Assembly: GCF_014192475.1 (NCBI RefSeq)
Contig: NZ_JACHXZ010000003.1
Location: 310,001 to 374,000 of the forward strand
DNA: 64,000 nt
Origin: Simiduia aestuariiviva
GTDB lineage: Bacteria; Pseudomonadota; Gammaproteobacteria; Pseudomonadales; Cellvibrionaceae
Direction of reading: 5' to 3'
Positions 18,004 through 26,922 of this stretch are shown here, piece by piece. The position numbers and the translations under genes were made by a program. How positions within the stretch are numbered: position 1 is the first letter of the stretch; each line of letters begins with the position of its first letter. Below the pieces are notes generated by a model, which worked only from the letters and a program-made list of their open reading frames with translations, searched no databases and was not told where the DNA came from.

Positions 18004-18975
18004 ATGAAACGATTACTCACACTGTTCATCGCACGCAATAAAGAGTACTACCGCGATAGAAGTTCGCTCGTGTGGTCCTTTATCATGCCGCCACTCATTA
18101 TTGGCCTAGTGGCGCTCGCCTTCAGTGCTGGCGGCCAACCGATGTTTAAAGTGGGGCTCATTGACACCGCACCCGAGCGCTTTTTCGATCCCGACTTGGT
18201 GCAATCCATTGCCATTGACGACACTAAATACGGGCAATTGCGCGTGGCCCACCACCAGCTCGACATGCTGGTAGCACCGCCGAATTATTGGATTAATCCC
18301 AATAGCCAAAAAGGCAAAGTACTTGAAGCGCTGCTCACACAACCGTTAACCCGCAATGAAGTCGCTGGTCGAGCGGTGCGCTATGTGGACTGGGTAGTGC
18401 CGGGAATACTCGGCATGAATCTGATGTTTTCCGGGCTGTGGGGCATCGGCTATGTCATCGTCCGGTATCGTAAAAACGGCGTACTCAAACGCCTGCAGGC
18501 CACCCCCACCCGACCCCTAGAATTTTTAGGCGCCCAATTGATCTCGCGCATGGTGATCATGTTACTGGTGAGCAGCATCGTCTATCTCGCTTGCGACGCC
18601 TTTTTAGATTTTATGATGCTCGGCAGCTATGTGGATTTACTGATCGTGGCCATCGTAGGCAATCTAAGTATGCTCGCCTTGGGTCTAGTGGTGGCCGCCC
18701 GCATCACCAGCGAAGAGTTCGCCAATGGCTTGCTCAACTTTATAAGCTTCCCGCTATTAATGGTCTCCGAAGTTTGGTTTTCGCTCGATGGTGCCCCCAA
18801 TTGGCTAATTCAGGTGTCCAATTTTAGCCCGCTCACCCACATGGTTAAGGCGGCGCGGGCGATCATGGTGGACGGCGCTAACCTCTGGCAGGTCAGCGAT
18901 CACATAGTGGCACTACTGGTTATGTCGGCGGTACTACTGGCCTGCTCCGCAAAGCTGTTTCGCTGGCAACCTTAA
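18004..18975 (+). CDS. ABC-2 type exporter, permease
   Basis: 323 residues. One N-terminal transmembrane segment (about 22-42), a periplasmic loop to about residue 130, then five segments, the usual ABC-2 layout. It keeps RYRKNGVLKRLQATP, the coupling-helix region typical of the family, and MVSEVWFSLDGAPNWLIQVSNFSPLTHM-type sequence near the end. It starts 4 bases after the ATPase gene and forms the membrane half of that exporter. Substrate unknown; drug or lipid export are typical of relatives. Confidence 0.93.
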   Translation: MKRLLTLFIARNKEYYRDRSSLVWSFIMPPLIIGLVALAFSAGGQPMFKVGLIDTAPERFFDPDLVQSIAIDDTKYGQLRVAHHQLDMLVAPPNYWINPNSQKGKVLEALLTQPLTRNEVAGRAVRYVDWVVPGILGMNLMFSGLWGIGYVIVRYRKNGVLKRLQATPTRPLEFLGAQLISRMVIMLLVSSIVYLACDAFLDFMMLGSYVDLLIVAIVGNLSMLALGLVVAARITSEEFANGLLNFISFPLLMVSEVWFSLDGAPNWLIQVSNFSPLTHMVKAARAIMVDGANLWQVSDHIVALLVMSAVLLACSAKLFRWQP

Positions 18976-18987
18976 TGCGCCACTATT

Positions 18988-19470
18988 TTAGTCGCGGAAA
19001 TTATCGTATTGCAGAGGCATTTCGATATCTGCCGTGCGCAGCATCGCAATGACCGATTGTAAATCGTCTCGCTTTTTGCCGGTTACGCGCACTTGATCTC
19101 CTTGTATTTGCGCCTGCACTTTCAGCTTCTTATCCTTGATCATTTTGACGATCTTTTTCGCCAACTCAGTTTCAAGCCCAGTGCGCACGGTCACCGGCAT
19201 ACGCGTCAACTTGCCGCTCATGGTGGGGGCGCCCACCTCCAGACAGGCAATATCGACCCCAGCTTTGTGTAGCGCGCCCTGAAAAATGTCGAGCATTTGC
19301 TGTACCTGAAACTCCGCCTCGGCCACCAAGGTAACCACATAATCTTGGCGTTCGAATTTAGCGTCCACACCTTTAAAATCGAAACGGGTAGTAATAATCC
19401 GGCTAGACTGATCTACACAGTTAGTGAGTACTTGCTTGTCGACATCAGACACAATATCAAAAGAAGGCAT
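18988..19470 (-). CDS. yajQ: YajQ family nucleotide-binding protein
   Basis: 160 residues from the ATG at 19470, the family start MPSFDIVSDVDKQ; 20 further in-frame codons upstream are leader. It shows the two ferredoxin-like halves: TTRFDFKGVDAKFE, then GKLTRMPVTVRTGLETELAKK and VRVTGKKRDDLQ. YajQ proteins bind nucleotides, and the Xanthomonas member binds c-di-GMP and controls transcription. It faces the ABC permease tail to tail. A c-di-GMP role could link it with the GGDEF protein of this window, but that is inference. Confidence 0.96.
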   Translation of the reverse strand: MPSFDIVSDVDKQVLTNCVDQSSRIITTRFDFKGVDAKFERQDYVVTLVAEAEFQVQQMLDIFQGALHKAGVDIACLEVGAPTMSGKLTRMPVTVRTGLETELAKKIVKMIKDKKLKVQAQIQGDQVRVTGKKRDDLQSVIAMLRTADIEMPLQYDNFRD

Positions 19471-19582
19471 AGTATTTGGGCTCCACGGGATTGAAGGGCG
19501 CGATAATACCAGAAGCTTGGTGCGGCTCACTTGCGATCATCGCAATCTGAGCTATTTTTAGGGTTAAGGCGGAGACCCTGTA

Positions 19583-20551
19583 ATGGATAACAATCAAAAG
19601 CTTACCTACCTCCAGCTGCACTACTCAGATGCACTGTTTAGCGGCGCAGCGGACTACCGCAGCTGCTTATCAGCACTTGCTCCACTGGCCCTTAAATACC
19701 CCGTTTTGGCCTATGCACTCTTTGAACACGAAGTTCACCTGTTGGTGGCAGGCGATGCGGCGAGTGCGAAAAACCTAATGAACTCGCTGTTGCAGGCCCT
19801 CACCGGCGAGGCAGATCACCCCTTGCTGGACCAGTGTGAGTATCGGTCTCTGCCCGCCCAGCAACTATTACCTCAGCTCCTCCATGTACACCAACTCGCT
19901 GTGACCTTCGGCCTAGTGGCCAATGCCGACGTATACCCATGGTGCAGCCACGCTCACTATGCGCATTCGCAGGCCATCTCACCGTGGCTAGCAAGCGAAA
20001 GTGTTTGGCGCGCATTAAATGTTGGCCAGCACGGTCGCACCCGCGCCTACAGTGCATTTCTAGACAAGTCACAAGCGCCCAGTCAAGCGCTTGCGGAAAC
20101 AATTGGGGCTGCACACTGTACGCAACGCTGCAACGCCAACACCGTCATTGATCAGGTGCTCGAAACCTACGGGGTTACGCTCACCCAATTGCAGCAAACA
20201 CGCATGCGGCGTAGGCGTACAGAGCTGGCGGGGATAACTGCCGCCATTTGTGCGTACATGGGCATGTATGACGTCGCACTGCCCACGCTGGAGACAACCT
20301 TTGGATTACCGAGGGAAGATATCGATGCCTTAGCGCGCAGCGCGAGCCGCAACCACAGTCAATATATTGTCCAAACTGGAAATGCTCTGGGCGACTATAT
20401 AATGACGGGGCTCCCAAGAAGCCCCTATTTAAATAACTCGTCCGATGCATCCCTTGCGCTGGAGCAACGCGACCCGTTTAACCTCACGGGCCTCATTGGC
20501 TTGGCAGCTGACGAGCGAACGGATATCAGCCCCCCACTAACAGAGCGATAA
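19583..20551 (+). CDS. Domesticated Y1/RAYT-type transposase relative with DnaA-C-like tail, catalytic residues lost
   Basis: 322 residues. Residues 8-160 align by eye with the Y1 (IS200/RAYT) transposase fold: YRSCLSALAPLALKYPVLAYAL, then HEVHLLVAG where active enzymes have NHVHLL, then LAVTFGLVANADVYPWCSH where they have NPVRAGLVADPADYPWSS. The HUH motif reads E50-V51-H52, so its first His is gone, and the nucleophile Tyr position holds His101. Residues about 188-260 (VIDQVLETYGVTLTQLQ, then LAGITAAICAYMG) resemble the DnaA C-terminal helix-turn-helix often fused to such transposases. It is probably a DNA-binding protein without transposase activity. Its 3' end overlaps convergent ampE by 26 bases. 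Confidence 0.7.
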   Translation: MDNNQKLTYLQLHYSDALFSGAADYRSCLSALAPLALKYPVLAYALFEHEVHLLVAGDAASAKNLMNSLLQALTGEADHPLLDQCEYRSLPAQQLLPQLLHVHQLAVTFGLVANADVYPWCSHAHYAHSQAISPWLASESVWRALNVGQHGRTRAYSAFLDKSQAPSQALAETIGAAHCTQRCNANTVIDQVLETYGVTLTQLQQTRMRRRRTELAGITAAICAYMGMYDVALPTLETTFGLPREDIDALARSASRNHSQYIVQTGNALGDYIMTGLPRSPYLNNSSDASLALEQRDPFNLTGLIGLAADERTDISPPLTER

Positions 20552-21395
20552 GGGCGGCAGCACAAACCCACAATATCAACGCGCGCCCCATTAAACTGAC
20601 CAACTGATCAATCTCTTTTAAGGCCGCGGCATCACCGGCTGCCACCTCGCGAATTAGCGCACCGTCCAGACTCAAGGCGCCGCGATTAAAGGCCTCCACT
20701 ACCATGGGCGTCGGGCTTTTCATACAGAGCCCAAGCACTCGCCAGCGCTCGGCGCTGGCCACAAAATCCCCCACTACGGCCACCGATAGGTAATACAAGC
20801 GCGCCACCGGCCACTCTAAGATCCACAGCAGGCGATGACTCAGCCCACGGGTCTCACTGGCGAGTTCAGGCGCACGGGCTGCCTGTGCCGCCAGTCGATA
20901 TAACAGCGCCCCCGGCGCACCGAGTACTGCAAACCAAAAAAGCACTGCGAACATCCGCTCAAAGCCACGGTAGCTCACGGCTTGGAAAGCCTCAGCATGC
21001 ACGCCCTCCCAGCGACCATCGGTTTGACAGGAGGCCTCACCATCCAAACGCAACGCGTCCACCGCTTCGCAGGCGGCGGCCTTGTCTTGATCCTGCCAAG
21101 CATCGCGGTAATTCTGCACCAGAGCATCGAGCCGACCACGCCCGAGCGCGTACAGCAACACAGGGATATTAATCACCAATAGCAAGTGCGATGACAATTG
21201 GTACTGCAACACTAGGCACACGCCAAACAGGATAACTACGGGCAAAAACACCAGTAACAGCAGTTGCACCAACGCCCCGCCCCAATTGGCCACACGTTTG
21301 GTTCCACTTACAAATAAGCCGTCCTGCTGCAGCGGCCCACCCGAGCCCCACAGCTGCACCAACAGCAACACACACAAAAGACTGAGAAAACCCAT
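20526..21395 (-). CDS. ampE: AmpE-like inner-membrane protein
   Basis: 289 residues, near the 284 of E. coli AmpE. Hydrophobic segments lie at about 2-18, 42-80, 145-170 and 268-288. Sequence between them includes YRDAWQDQD and RMFAVLFWFAVLGAPGALLYRL, typical of AmpE/CobD-like proteins. It is encoded 2 bases after ampD and so forms the classical ampDE operon. AmpE has been linked with beta-lactamase control, but its biochemical role is unsettled. Confidence 0.92.
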   Translation of the reverse strand: MGFLSLLCVLLLVQLWGSGGPLQQDGLFVSGTKRVANWGGALVQLLLLVFLPVVILFGVCLVLQYQLSSHLLLVINIPVLLYALGRGRLDALVQNYRDAWQDQDKAAACEAVDALRLDGEASCQTDGRWEGVHAEAFQAVSYRGFERMFAVLFWFAVLGAPGALLYRLAAQAARAPELASETRGLSHRLLWILEWPVARLYYLSVAVVGDFVASAERWRVLGLCMKSPTPMVVEAFNRGALSLDGALIREVAAGDAAALKEIDQLVSLMGRALILWVCAAALIALLVGG

Positions 21396-21397
21396 TG

Positions 21398-21952
21398 CTA
21401 TGCCCCCAATAAGGATGTGTAGTAAGCCCAGTCAAAGGCTTGCCCAGGGTCAGTTTTTCGCTCTGGCGCGATATCAGAATGGCCCACGATACGCTCAGGC
21501 ATAAGCATGGGGTACCTCCGTAAGAGCTCCTTCGTCACAACCGCCAAAACATCGTATTGTGACTGACTATAGGGGGTTTCATCGGTACCCTCCAGCTCAA
21601 TACCGATCGCATAATCATTACAATTTGGCCGGCCCTCAAAGGACGACTCACCCGCGTGCCACGCCCGTAGGTTGAGCGGTACAAATTGCACTAACTCGCC
21701 CGACCTTCGTATGTACAGATGGGACGAAACCCGTAAACCTTTGAGCTTCTGATAATAGGGATGCGCAGAGCAATCGAGGGCATTACAGAACAATTGCTCC
21801 ACGGCGTCCCCACCAAATTGTCCCGGCGGCAAACTAATATTGTGAATGACTAACAATGAGATGTCCGCGCCCGCAGGTCGCTCATTAAAATTAGGCGAGG
21901 GGCAGCGTCTGGCAGAAGACAGCCAAACATCGGGTGATGAGTCTGTGTGCAT
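21398..21952 (-). CDS. ampD: 1,6-anhydro-N-acetylmuramyl-L-alanine amidase AmpD
   Basis: 184 residues, normal for cytoplasmic AmpD, no signal peptide. Zinc ligands are in LLVIHNISLPPGQFGG (His), VGHSDIAPERKTDPG (His and Asp); SHLYIRRSGELVQFVPL and NDYAIGIELEGTD complete the amidase_2 fold. It removes the peptide from anhydro-muropeptides during wall recycling; its loss derepresses AmpC in species that have AmpR. No ampC or ampR is in the window. First gene of ampDE. Confidence 0.96.
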   Translation of the reverse strand: MHTDSSPDVWLSSARRCPSPNFNERPAGADISLLVIHNISLPPGQFGGDAVEQLFCNALDCSAHPYYQKLKGLRVSSHLYIRRSGELVQFVPLNLRAWHAGESSFEGRPNCNDYAIGIELEGTDETPYSQSQYDVLAVVTKELLRRYPMLMPERIVGHSDIAPERKTDPGQAFDWAYYTSLLGA

Positions 21953-21980
21953 CGAAGGCGTTCCTGCTCGAACAAACCGC

Positions 21981-22004
21981 GCCCCAAGCAGTATATCTTG
22001 GGGC
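21981..22004. repeat. Inverted repeat between DUF1631 gene and ampD
   Basis: GCCCCAAG and CTTGGGGC pair perfectly around the loop CAGTATAT. It lies in the 85-base gap after the DUF1631 stop and just upstream of ampD. No T run follows on either strand, so it is a weak terminator at best; an RNA stem or protein site is possible. Confidence 0.45.
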
Positions 22005-22037
22005 CCAAGCAGGAGAGTATATTAAGAAACGCGGCCT

Positions 22038-24356
22038 TTAACGACCACGAGTTGAACGCAGATTGCCGATTACCGCTTCGAGCGCGCGATCGAATAACAT
22101 ACCATCGTCGAGCGACTGCAATTTTCCATCGCGCAGGGCGTCGGCAAATTCAGCGGCGGTCTTTTCCGCAACCTTCATACCCGAGCGATTAACAAAGATA
22201 TATTTGCCCGTCGCTTTGATGATGGCCGCCAGTCGACACCGATACTGCTGCCCTTCATCGTGATGCTCAAACCAGCAACCTGGAGACATGCGCGCCACCT
22301 GGGCAAGAAAGGGATTGTCTGCCTGCGCGGTTGGTTCCGCGCTAGGTTCTTCCGGCAGTGCAGCAATCACCGTTTCCACCATAGCCTGAGGTGTTGGATC
22401 TACCGCACGCGGCTCGTCGGCCGCAGTGGAAGTCAGGGCCTCAGTCGCCTGTGGTACAGACTCTTCAATAGCCGCTGCAGGCGTTTCATTGGCCGCAGGT
22501 GCATCTTTGACAGTGGGCACAACAACCGGCGCCTTTAACCGCTGTAGATGTACCGCCTGCAATTGCTTAAACAGTTGCGTCATTTCGAATGGGTTATAGG
22601 AGACGCTCTCAAGCCCCGTGCGCAATCGTTTTAGCAAGTCAGGCACCAACTGCAACATGCGTGCGCGCGCCTCCTTGTCTAAGGTTGCGCACACGCTCCA
22701 CACCAAGTCAGCGGCGGTCTGCAAAGCCTCCTTCCATTCATCGCTGTCGGTATCATGCTTTAGACAAATCAAAAATAGCACGTTACCCCAAGCTTCCTGC
22801 AGCAAGGTCAACACCGGTGCGGGTAAATTCCTACCGTCAATTAAAGTCAAAATACTTTGATTAACCAACGCCCTCGCCCGCTCAGACTTGGCCTTGCCAT
22901 CTTCAGCATCTAATGTGCGCTGCTCTAAAATGGACGCTCTTCGTTTTTCTTTTTCAATAAAGGAGACAAAATCGGTGAGCATTTCGCCAAAAATCGACAC
23001 GTCGCTATCAAAGTCTGTGATTAGCTTCTGAACAATGCCGTCGATTTTCTTAAACAGTGTATCTTTTTCACCGCCATCGCCCTGCCAACCCAAAGCGGCC
23101 GTAGCGAGTTCGTTAAGTAGCCGCCGTGCAGGGTGTCCGCCCTTGCTAAAAAACGTTTTATCAGCAATGGCAACTTTCAACAAAGGGATTTGCAAGCGCC
23201 CCAGCAATGCTTTCATAGGCGCAGCTAGATTGCGATCGTCGAGAATGAACTCAAACATCATGTTGACAAGGTTGATGATGTCGTCGTCCAGTTGGCCCAG
23301 TTTTTTACCGTCATCACGTGCGCGTAAAACGTGGTCGAGCACAGATTTGATATTACTTTGCCCACTGGGTAATTCGCGATGCTGTAATTGAGACAACAAG
23401 CGCATGACGTCAGTAGTGCCGATAGTATCACCGGAAAAATCGGTGCCGAGCAGATCGCCATTTGCGCTCTGCTCGCCGCGCTGCTCGGCAAGTAATTGTT
23501 GCAGCGTCGATAGCACTTCACTCTCGCCACCACCGGCATCCTGCGTGCGATTGTCTGCACCAGACGCTGCCACGCCACCCGCCTTTGAGCTTGCAACGGC
23601 AGGCGCTCGGGCTTGCCGTTGTGGGCGTTGTGGACCTTTTAAGGAAGGCAGTACATTGTGTTCGATCAAGGTTTTGTTAACGTCCTCATACAACTTACCA
23701 AGTTGCGTCACGACTAAACGATCAAACAATTTAAACAATACGAGTCGCGCTTTAATGTCCAGCGTCATGCAGCCAGTAGCCGCCACAAAACCTTCACACA
23801 GCGTATCAGGACCAAGCGGATTGTTTTTTTGGTACACCTTCACCGGCACTAGGCTGTCCAGCCGAATAGCCACATGTTGAATTGGCTCGGCAAAACGCTC
23901 GTTGGCTTTTTGGATCATTGAATCCGTCGCCACCAACTCTTCCAATTCGTCGTTCTGCACAAGCGAAAGACTGTCGATAGACAGTTCACCAGCATAGATA
24001 TCGTCCTGCTCAGCGCGCGGCGCGTCAGAGGACGCTAAACGCGCAAAAGCGGCATCAATATGGTCGGCAAAACCCGTCTCCACGGTGCGGCGCTTGAGCC
24101 GAACTTCACGCATAGATTCGAAGAAAAGGTTTTGATCTTGGTTGTTGACCGCGCGATCGGCAAGCTCAAACAATGAGTCATCGGCCTTGTCGAACAGGGT
24201 TCGCAGCAGGCCCGCAATCACCTGCTTCCCCTTCAGCTGAACGGCGTGCACCGGTGCCGGCAGACGAGCCAACAAGGCGCGATCTAAGCGCTTGGCGTCC
24301 GCTTTGGAATCTGGCTTTAACGGCACTACATTTGCCCCTTGGGGTCCCGTCGACAT
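22038..24356 (-). CDS. DUF1631 family protein, unknown function
   Basis: 772 residues, soluble, largely helical and charged. The N-terminus carries a short helical region with FELADRAVNNQDQNLFFESMREVR, the middle holds KLFDRLVVTQLGKLYEDVNK and LVNMMFEFILDDRNL, PMKALLGRLQIPLLKVA, the hallmark of DUF1631. A Pro/Ala/Glu-rich linker (about 620-690) leads to a C-terminal domain with WFEHHDEGQQYRCRLAAI, which resembles a PilZ-like beta fold and could bind a nucleotide. It lies upstream of ampDE on the same strand. DUF1631 proteins occur in many Gamma- and Betaproteobacteria; no role is established to my knowledge. Confidence 0.85.
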   Translation of the reverse strand: MSTGPQGANVVPLKPDSKADAKRLDRALLARLPAPVHAVQLKGKQVIAGLLRTLFDKADDSLFELADRAVNNQDQNLFFESMREVRLKRRTVETGFADHIDAAFARLASSDAPRAEQDDIYAGELSIDSLSLVQNDELEELVATDSMIQKANERFAEPIQHVAIRLDSLVPVKVYQKNNPLGPDTLCEGFVAATGCMTLDIKARLVLFKLFDRLVVTQLGKLYEDVNKTLIEHNVLPSLKGPQRPQRQARAPAVASSKAGGVAASGADNRTQDAGGGESEVLSTLQQLLAEQRGEQSANGDLLGTDFSGDTIGTTDVMRLLSQLQHRELPSGQSNIKSVLDHVLRARDDGKKLGQLDDDIINLVNMMFEFILDDRNLAAPMKALLGRLQIPLLKVAIADKTFFSKGGHPARRLLNELATAALGWQGDGGEKDTLFKKIDGIVQKLITDFDSDVSIFGEMLTDFVSFIEKEKRRASILEQRTLDAEDGKAKSERARALVNQSILTLIDGRNLPAPVLTLLQEAWGNVLFLICLKHDTDSDEWKEALQTAADLVWSVCATLDKEARARMLQLVPDLLKRLRTGLESVSYNPFEMTQLFKQLQAVHLQRLKAPVVVPTVKDAPAANETPAAAIEESVPQATEALTSTAADEPRAVDPTPQAMVETVIAALPEEPSAEPTAQADNPFLAQVARMSPGCWFEHHDEGQQYRCRLAAIIKATGKYIFVNRSGMKVAEKTAAEFADALRDGKLQSLDDGMLFDRALEAVIGNLRSTRGR

Positions 24357-24390
24357 GGTTGCACTCCACTATGGATGGCGCTGTGAACTT

Positions 24391-24425
24391 GCTGAATCCG
24401 AAATTCAGCGGAATCCTAGTATAAT
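24391..24425. promoter_or_regulatory. Dyad and TATAAT box in the DUF1631/protease divergent gap
   Basis: GCTGAAT and ATTCAGC form a perfect 7-bp dyad (24391-24409) with spacer CCGAA. Ten bases on, TATAAT (24420-24425) reads rightward as a -10 box. No clear -35 is at the right distance, so a bound regulator would be needed. It would drive the aspartic protease gene with a long leader. Confidence 0.35.
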
Positions 24426-24573
24426 CAACCCTAGCAACTTACCTAGTGGCGACTGCCGACTTCGAGAAATCCATCACATCGTGTTATAAGTATTCGCTAT
24501 TATCAGAACTAAAGTCCCTAGTGGAAGTGGATCAAGCTACCTCTGGGCTATAACGTCAGGAAATACAGCCACC

Positions 24574-25089
24574 ATGCCCTATTCTTCAACTGCACCCATG
24601 GGCCGCACCATGCTGACCCTCTGTTGGGTTGTGGCGCTAGGCCTATTGACCCTTATTTTCGGCCGCTGGGAGAGCCTCCAGATAAACCCCAACCAAGACC
24701 CGAATAGCCAACGCTCGCTGACAAGCACCCAGGTTATCCTGCAAGCCAACCGGCAACATCACTATATCGCCAATGGCAGCATCAACGGCCAATCGGTTGT
24801 TTTTCTACTGGACACCGGAGCAACGCACGTCTCTGTTCCGGCACACCTCGCGCCCGCCTTAGGGCTGCAGCGAGGCAGCCCCATGACATCGCAGACAGCC
24901 AATGGCAACATCACCGTCTACGCCACCAACATTGCACAGCTTTCACTCGGTGATATCACGCTGGAAAATCTCAGAGGCGCCCTAAACCCCGGCATGACCG
25001 GCAATGAGGTTCTACTTGGCATGAGCGCGCTAAAGCAACTGGAAATCCGCCAAAAAGGCGATACCCTCACCCTCATTCAACACCACTAG
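24574..25089 (+). CDS. Membrane-anchored retropepsin-like aspartic protease (clan AA)
   Basis: 171 residues. One transmembrane segment at about 13-31, then a single-lobe aspartic protease domain: FLLDTGATHVSVPAHLA holds the catalytic Asp in DTGA, and EVLLGMSALKQLEI is the conserved C-terminal signature of the TIGR02281 type. Such proteases dimerise and face the periplasm; substrates are not known. The ATG at 24574 has AGGAAA upstream; ATG at 24601 is an alternative. It precedes nadC by 61 bases on the same strand. Confidence 0.9.
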   Translation: MPYSSTAPMGRTMLTLCWVVALGLLTLIFGRWESLQINPNQDPNSQRSLTSTQVILQANRQHHYIANGSINGQSVVFLLDTGATHVSVPAHLAPALGLQRGSPMTSQTANGNITVYATNIAQLSLGDITLENLRGALNPGMTGNEVLLGMSALKQLEIRQKGDTLTLIQHH

Positions 25090-25150
25090 CCTCACTGACA
25101 CCGCAGTGAAAGATGCTGGTACAATGCGCCCAGATAACTGGTAGGCCGCT

Positions 25151-26014
25151 ATGATCATTCCCGAACAACTCGCTCAACAAATCGCCCAAGACCGCATCGA
25201 ATCCGTGCGCCAAGCACTCGCAGAAGATATCGGCACCGGCGACATTACCGCCCAGCTAATTCCTGCTGATCAAACGGCACGCGCGCGCATCATCACTCGC
25301 GAAGATTGCGTCGTGGCGGGCGCCGAATGGGTCAATGAAGTGTTTCGACAGCTCGATCCCAGCGTTCAGGTAAGTTGGCACGTTCAGGACGGCGATCGTG
25401 CCAGCGCCAACGACCTACTGTTCGAATTGTCCGGCAATGCCCGCGCCCTGATGACCGGCGAGCGCAGCGCCCTCAATTTTTTACAATTGTTATCTGGCGT
25501 GGCCACCAAATGCAGGGAGTACGCCGATCTGGTCGCAGGCACAGGCGTCAAGCTACTCGATACCCGCAAAACCATCCCCGGCCTACGCACCGCCCAAAAA
25601 TACGCGGTCACCTGCGGTGGCTGCTACAACCACCGCATCGGCCTATACGACGCGTTTCTCATTAAAGAAAATCACATTATGGCCTGCGGCGGGATTCAAC
25701 AAGCAATTGCCGCTGCACGCCAAATTGCGCCAGGAAAACCTGTTGAAGTAGAGGTAGAAAACCTTGAAGAATTCAGCACTGCACTTAATGCAGGTGCAGA
25801 TATTATTATGCTGGATGAATTTACGGGAGACGACACTTTGAAGGCGATAGCCCTGAATCGCCAAATCGGAAAACCAGCCAAGATCGAAGCATCAGGATCG
25901 ATTTCACTTAAAAATTTAGAGCATCACGCCAAATCAGGCATCGACTACATCTCCATCGGCGCCTTTACTAAAAATTGCCGCGCTGTGGATCTTTCCATGA
26001 GAGTGGAACATTGA
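25151..26014 (+). CDS. nadC: Nicotinate-nucleotide pyrophosphorylase (quinolinate phosphoribosyltransferase)
   Basis: 287 residues, full length. It shows EDIGTGDIT, the signature [27 protein letters not shown] and IKENH, then [16 protein letters not shown] and EASGSISL, all parts of the PRPP and quinolinate pocket. It makes nicotinate mononucleotide from quinolinate and PRPP in de novo NAD synthesis. The ampD-nadC-pilA neighbourhood is the same in Pseudomonas. The next gene starts at TTGA overlapping its stop, so they are translated together. Confidence 0.97.
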   Translation: MIIPEQLAQQIAQDRIESVRQALAEDIGTGDITAQLIPADQTARARIITREDCVVAGAEWVNEVFRQLDPSVQVSWHVQDGDRASANDLLFELSGNARALMTGERSALNFLQLLSGVATKCREYADLVAGTGVKLLDTRKTIPGLRTAQKYAVTCGGCYNHRIGLYDAFLIKENHIMACGGIQQAIAAARQIAPGKPVEVEVENLEEFSTALNAGADIIMLDEFTGDDTLKAIALNRQIGKPAKIEASGSISLKNLEHHAKSGIDYISIGAFTKNCRAVDLSMRVEH

Positions 26015-26922
26015 ACAAAAAAAACGCTTCACTCTATCTAAAATCTGCAGCGTCTTTATTTCTAATTGCTTTCCTATTAAGCCAAACAGAGCTTGAAAAT
26101 TATAGATCGATTTTTACATCACTGGACATCAAATATTTTCTACTAGGCTATCTTTTTATTCACGGCAGCATGGTTCTAGGCGCAATGTCTCTGCTAAAGC
26201 TAACCCCCAACAGTGAAGTCTCACCAAATAATAGGCTGACATTCTACAGCGCATTTTATTTATCCAACTTGATTGGACTGGCGCTACCAGGGCGAGTTGG
26301 CGACTTTTCGATTGCACTCATGCTCTCAAAAATCACTTCAAAAACACAAGCCACAGCATCCGTCATCAAGGACAAATTACTGACAGTTAGTGTGTTTGGT
26401 GGCTGCGGTACAATCACATTCTTACTGCTGGACAATCTGACACTTGCAACCACCTGCCTTTTGATACTCATATGCACCGCACTCCTCCATTTCACCCTGA
26501 CCTACTTTAGTCAGCGAAAATCCTCAGCACCGGCAGCACAAACACTATTAACATTTCTGCAAAAAAAGCTTGCCTCACTCGACAAGACACCAAACACAAA
26601 GCTGACCGCTGCAATTGGGATTAAAATACTACGCCTAGGATTCACCCTAGCCGGCACGTTACTTCTATTAAAATCCATGAATCTTGACATACCTACCCTG
26701 CCTACGCTTGCGAGCATTATCACCGTACACCTGAGCGCGCTCCTTCCGATATCAATACAAGGAATAGGTGTCAATGAGGTTCTTTACATCTACCATCTCG
26801 AGAATCACGGACTCACAATAGCCCATGCCATTACACTGGCATTCACACTTAGAATTATTACGCTTCTTACATTAACGTCGCTCTACAGCTACTACTCTGT
26901 AAGAAAAAAACTAGCTATCTAG
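26011..26922 (+). CDS. Flippase-like membrane protein (UPF0104 / LPG synthase TM family)
   Basis: 303 residues from the TTG at 26011 whose TTGA overlaps the nadC stop; a TTG at 25975 is open too. About eight hydrophobic segments. [14 protein letters not shown] and [14 protein letters not shown], each in a conserved place, mark the family of AglD-like and MprF-like membrane domains, which act in lipid flipping or lipid-linked sugar handling. From here to about 31.5 kb codon use is AT-richer than in neighbouring genes. Its 3' end overlaps the convergent GT1 gene by 12 bases. I infer a role in moving the lipid carrier used by the glycan genes next to it. Confidence 0.8.
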   Translation: MNKKNASLYLKSAASLFLIAFLLSQTELENYRSIFTSLDIKYFLLGYLFIHGSMVLGAMSLLKLTPNSEVSPNNRLTFYSAFYLSNLIGLALPGRVGDFSIALMLSKITSKTQATASVIKDKLLTVSVFGGCGTITFLLLDNLTLATTCLLILICTALLHFTLTYFSQRKSSAPAAQTLLTFLQKKLASLDKTPNTKLTAAIGIKILRLGFTLAGTLLLLKSMNLDIPTLPTLASIITVHLSALLPISIQGIGVNEVLYIYHLENHGLTIAHAITLAFTLRIITLLTLTSLYSYYSVRKKLAI

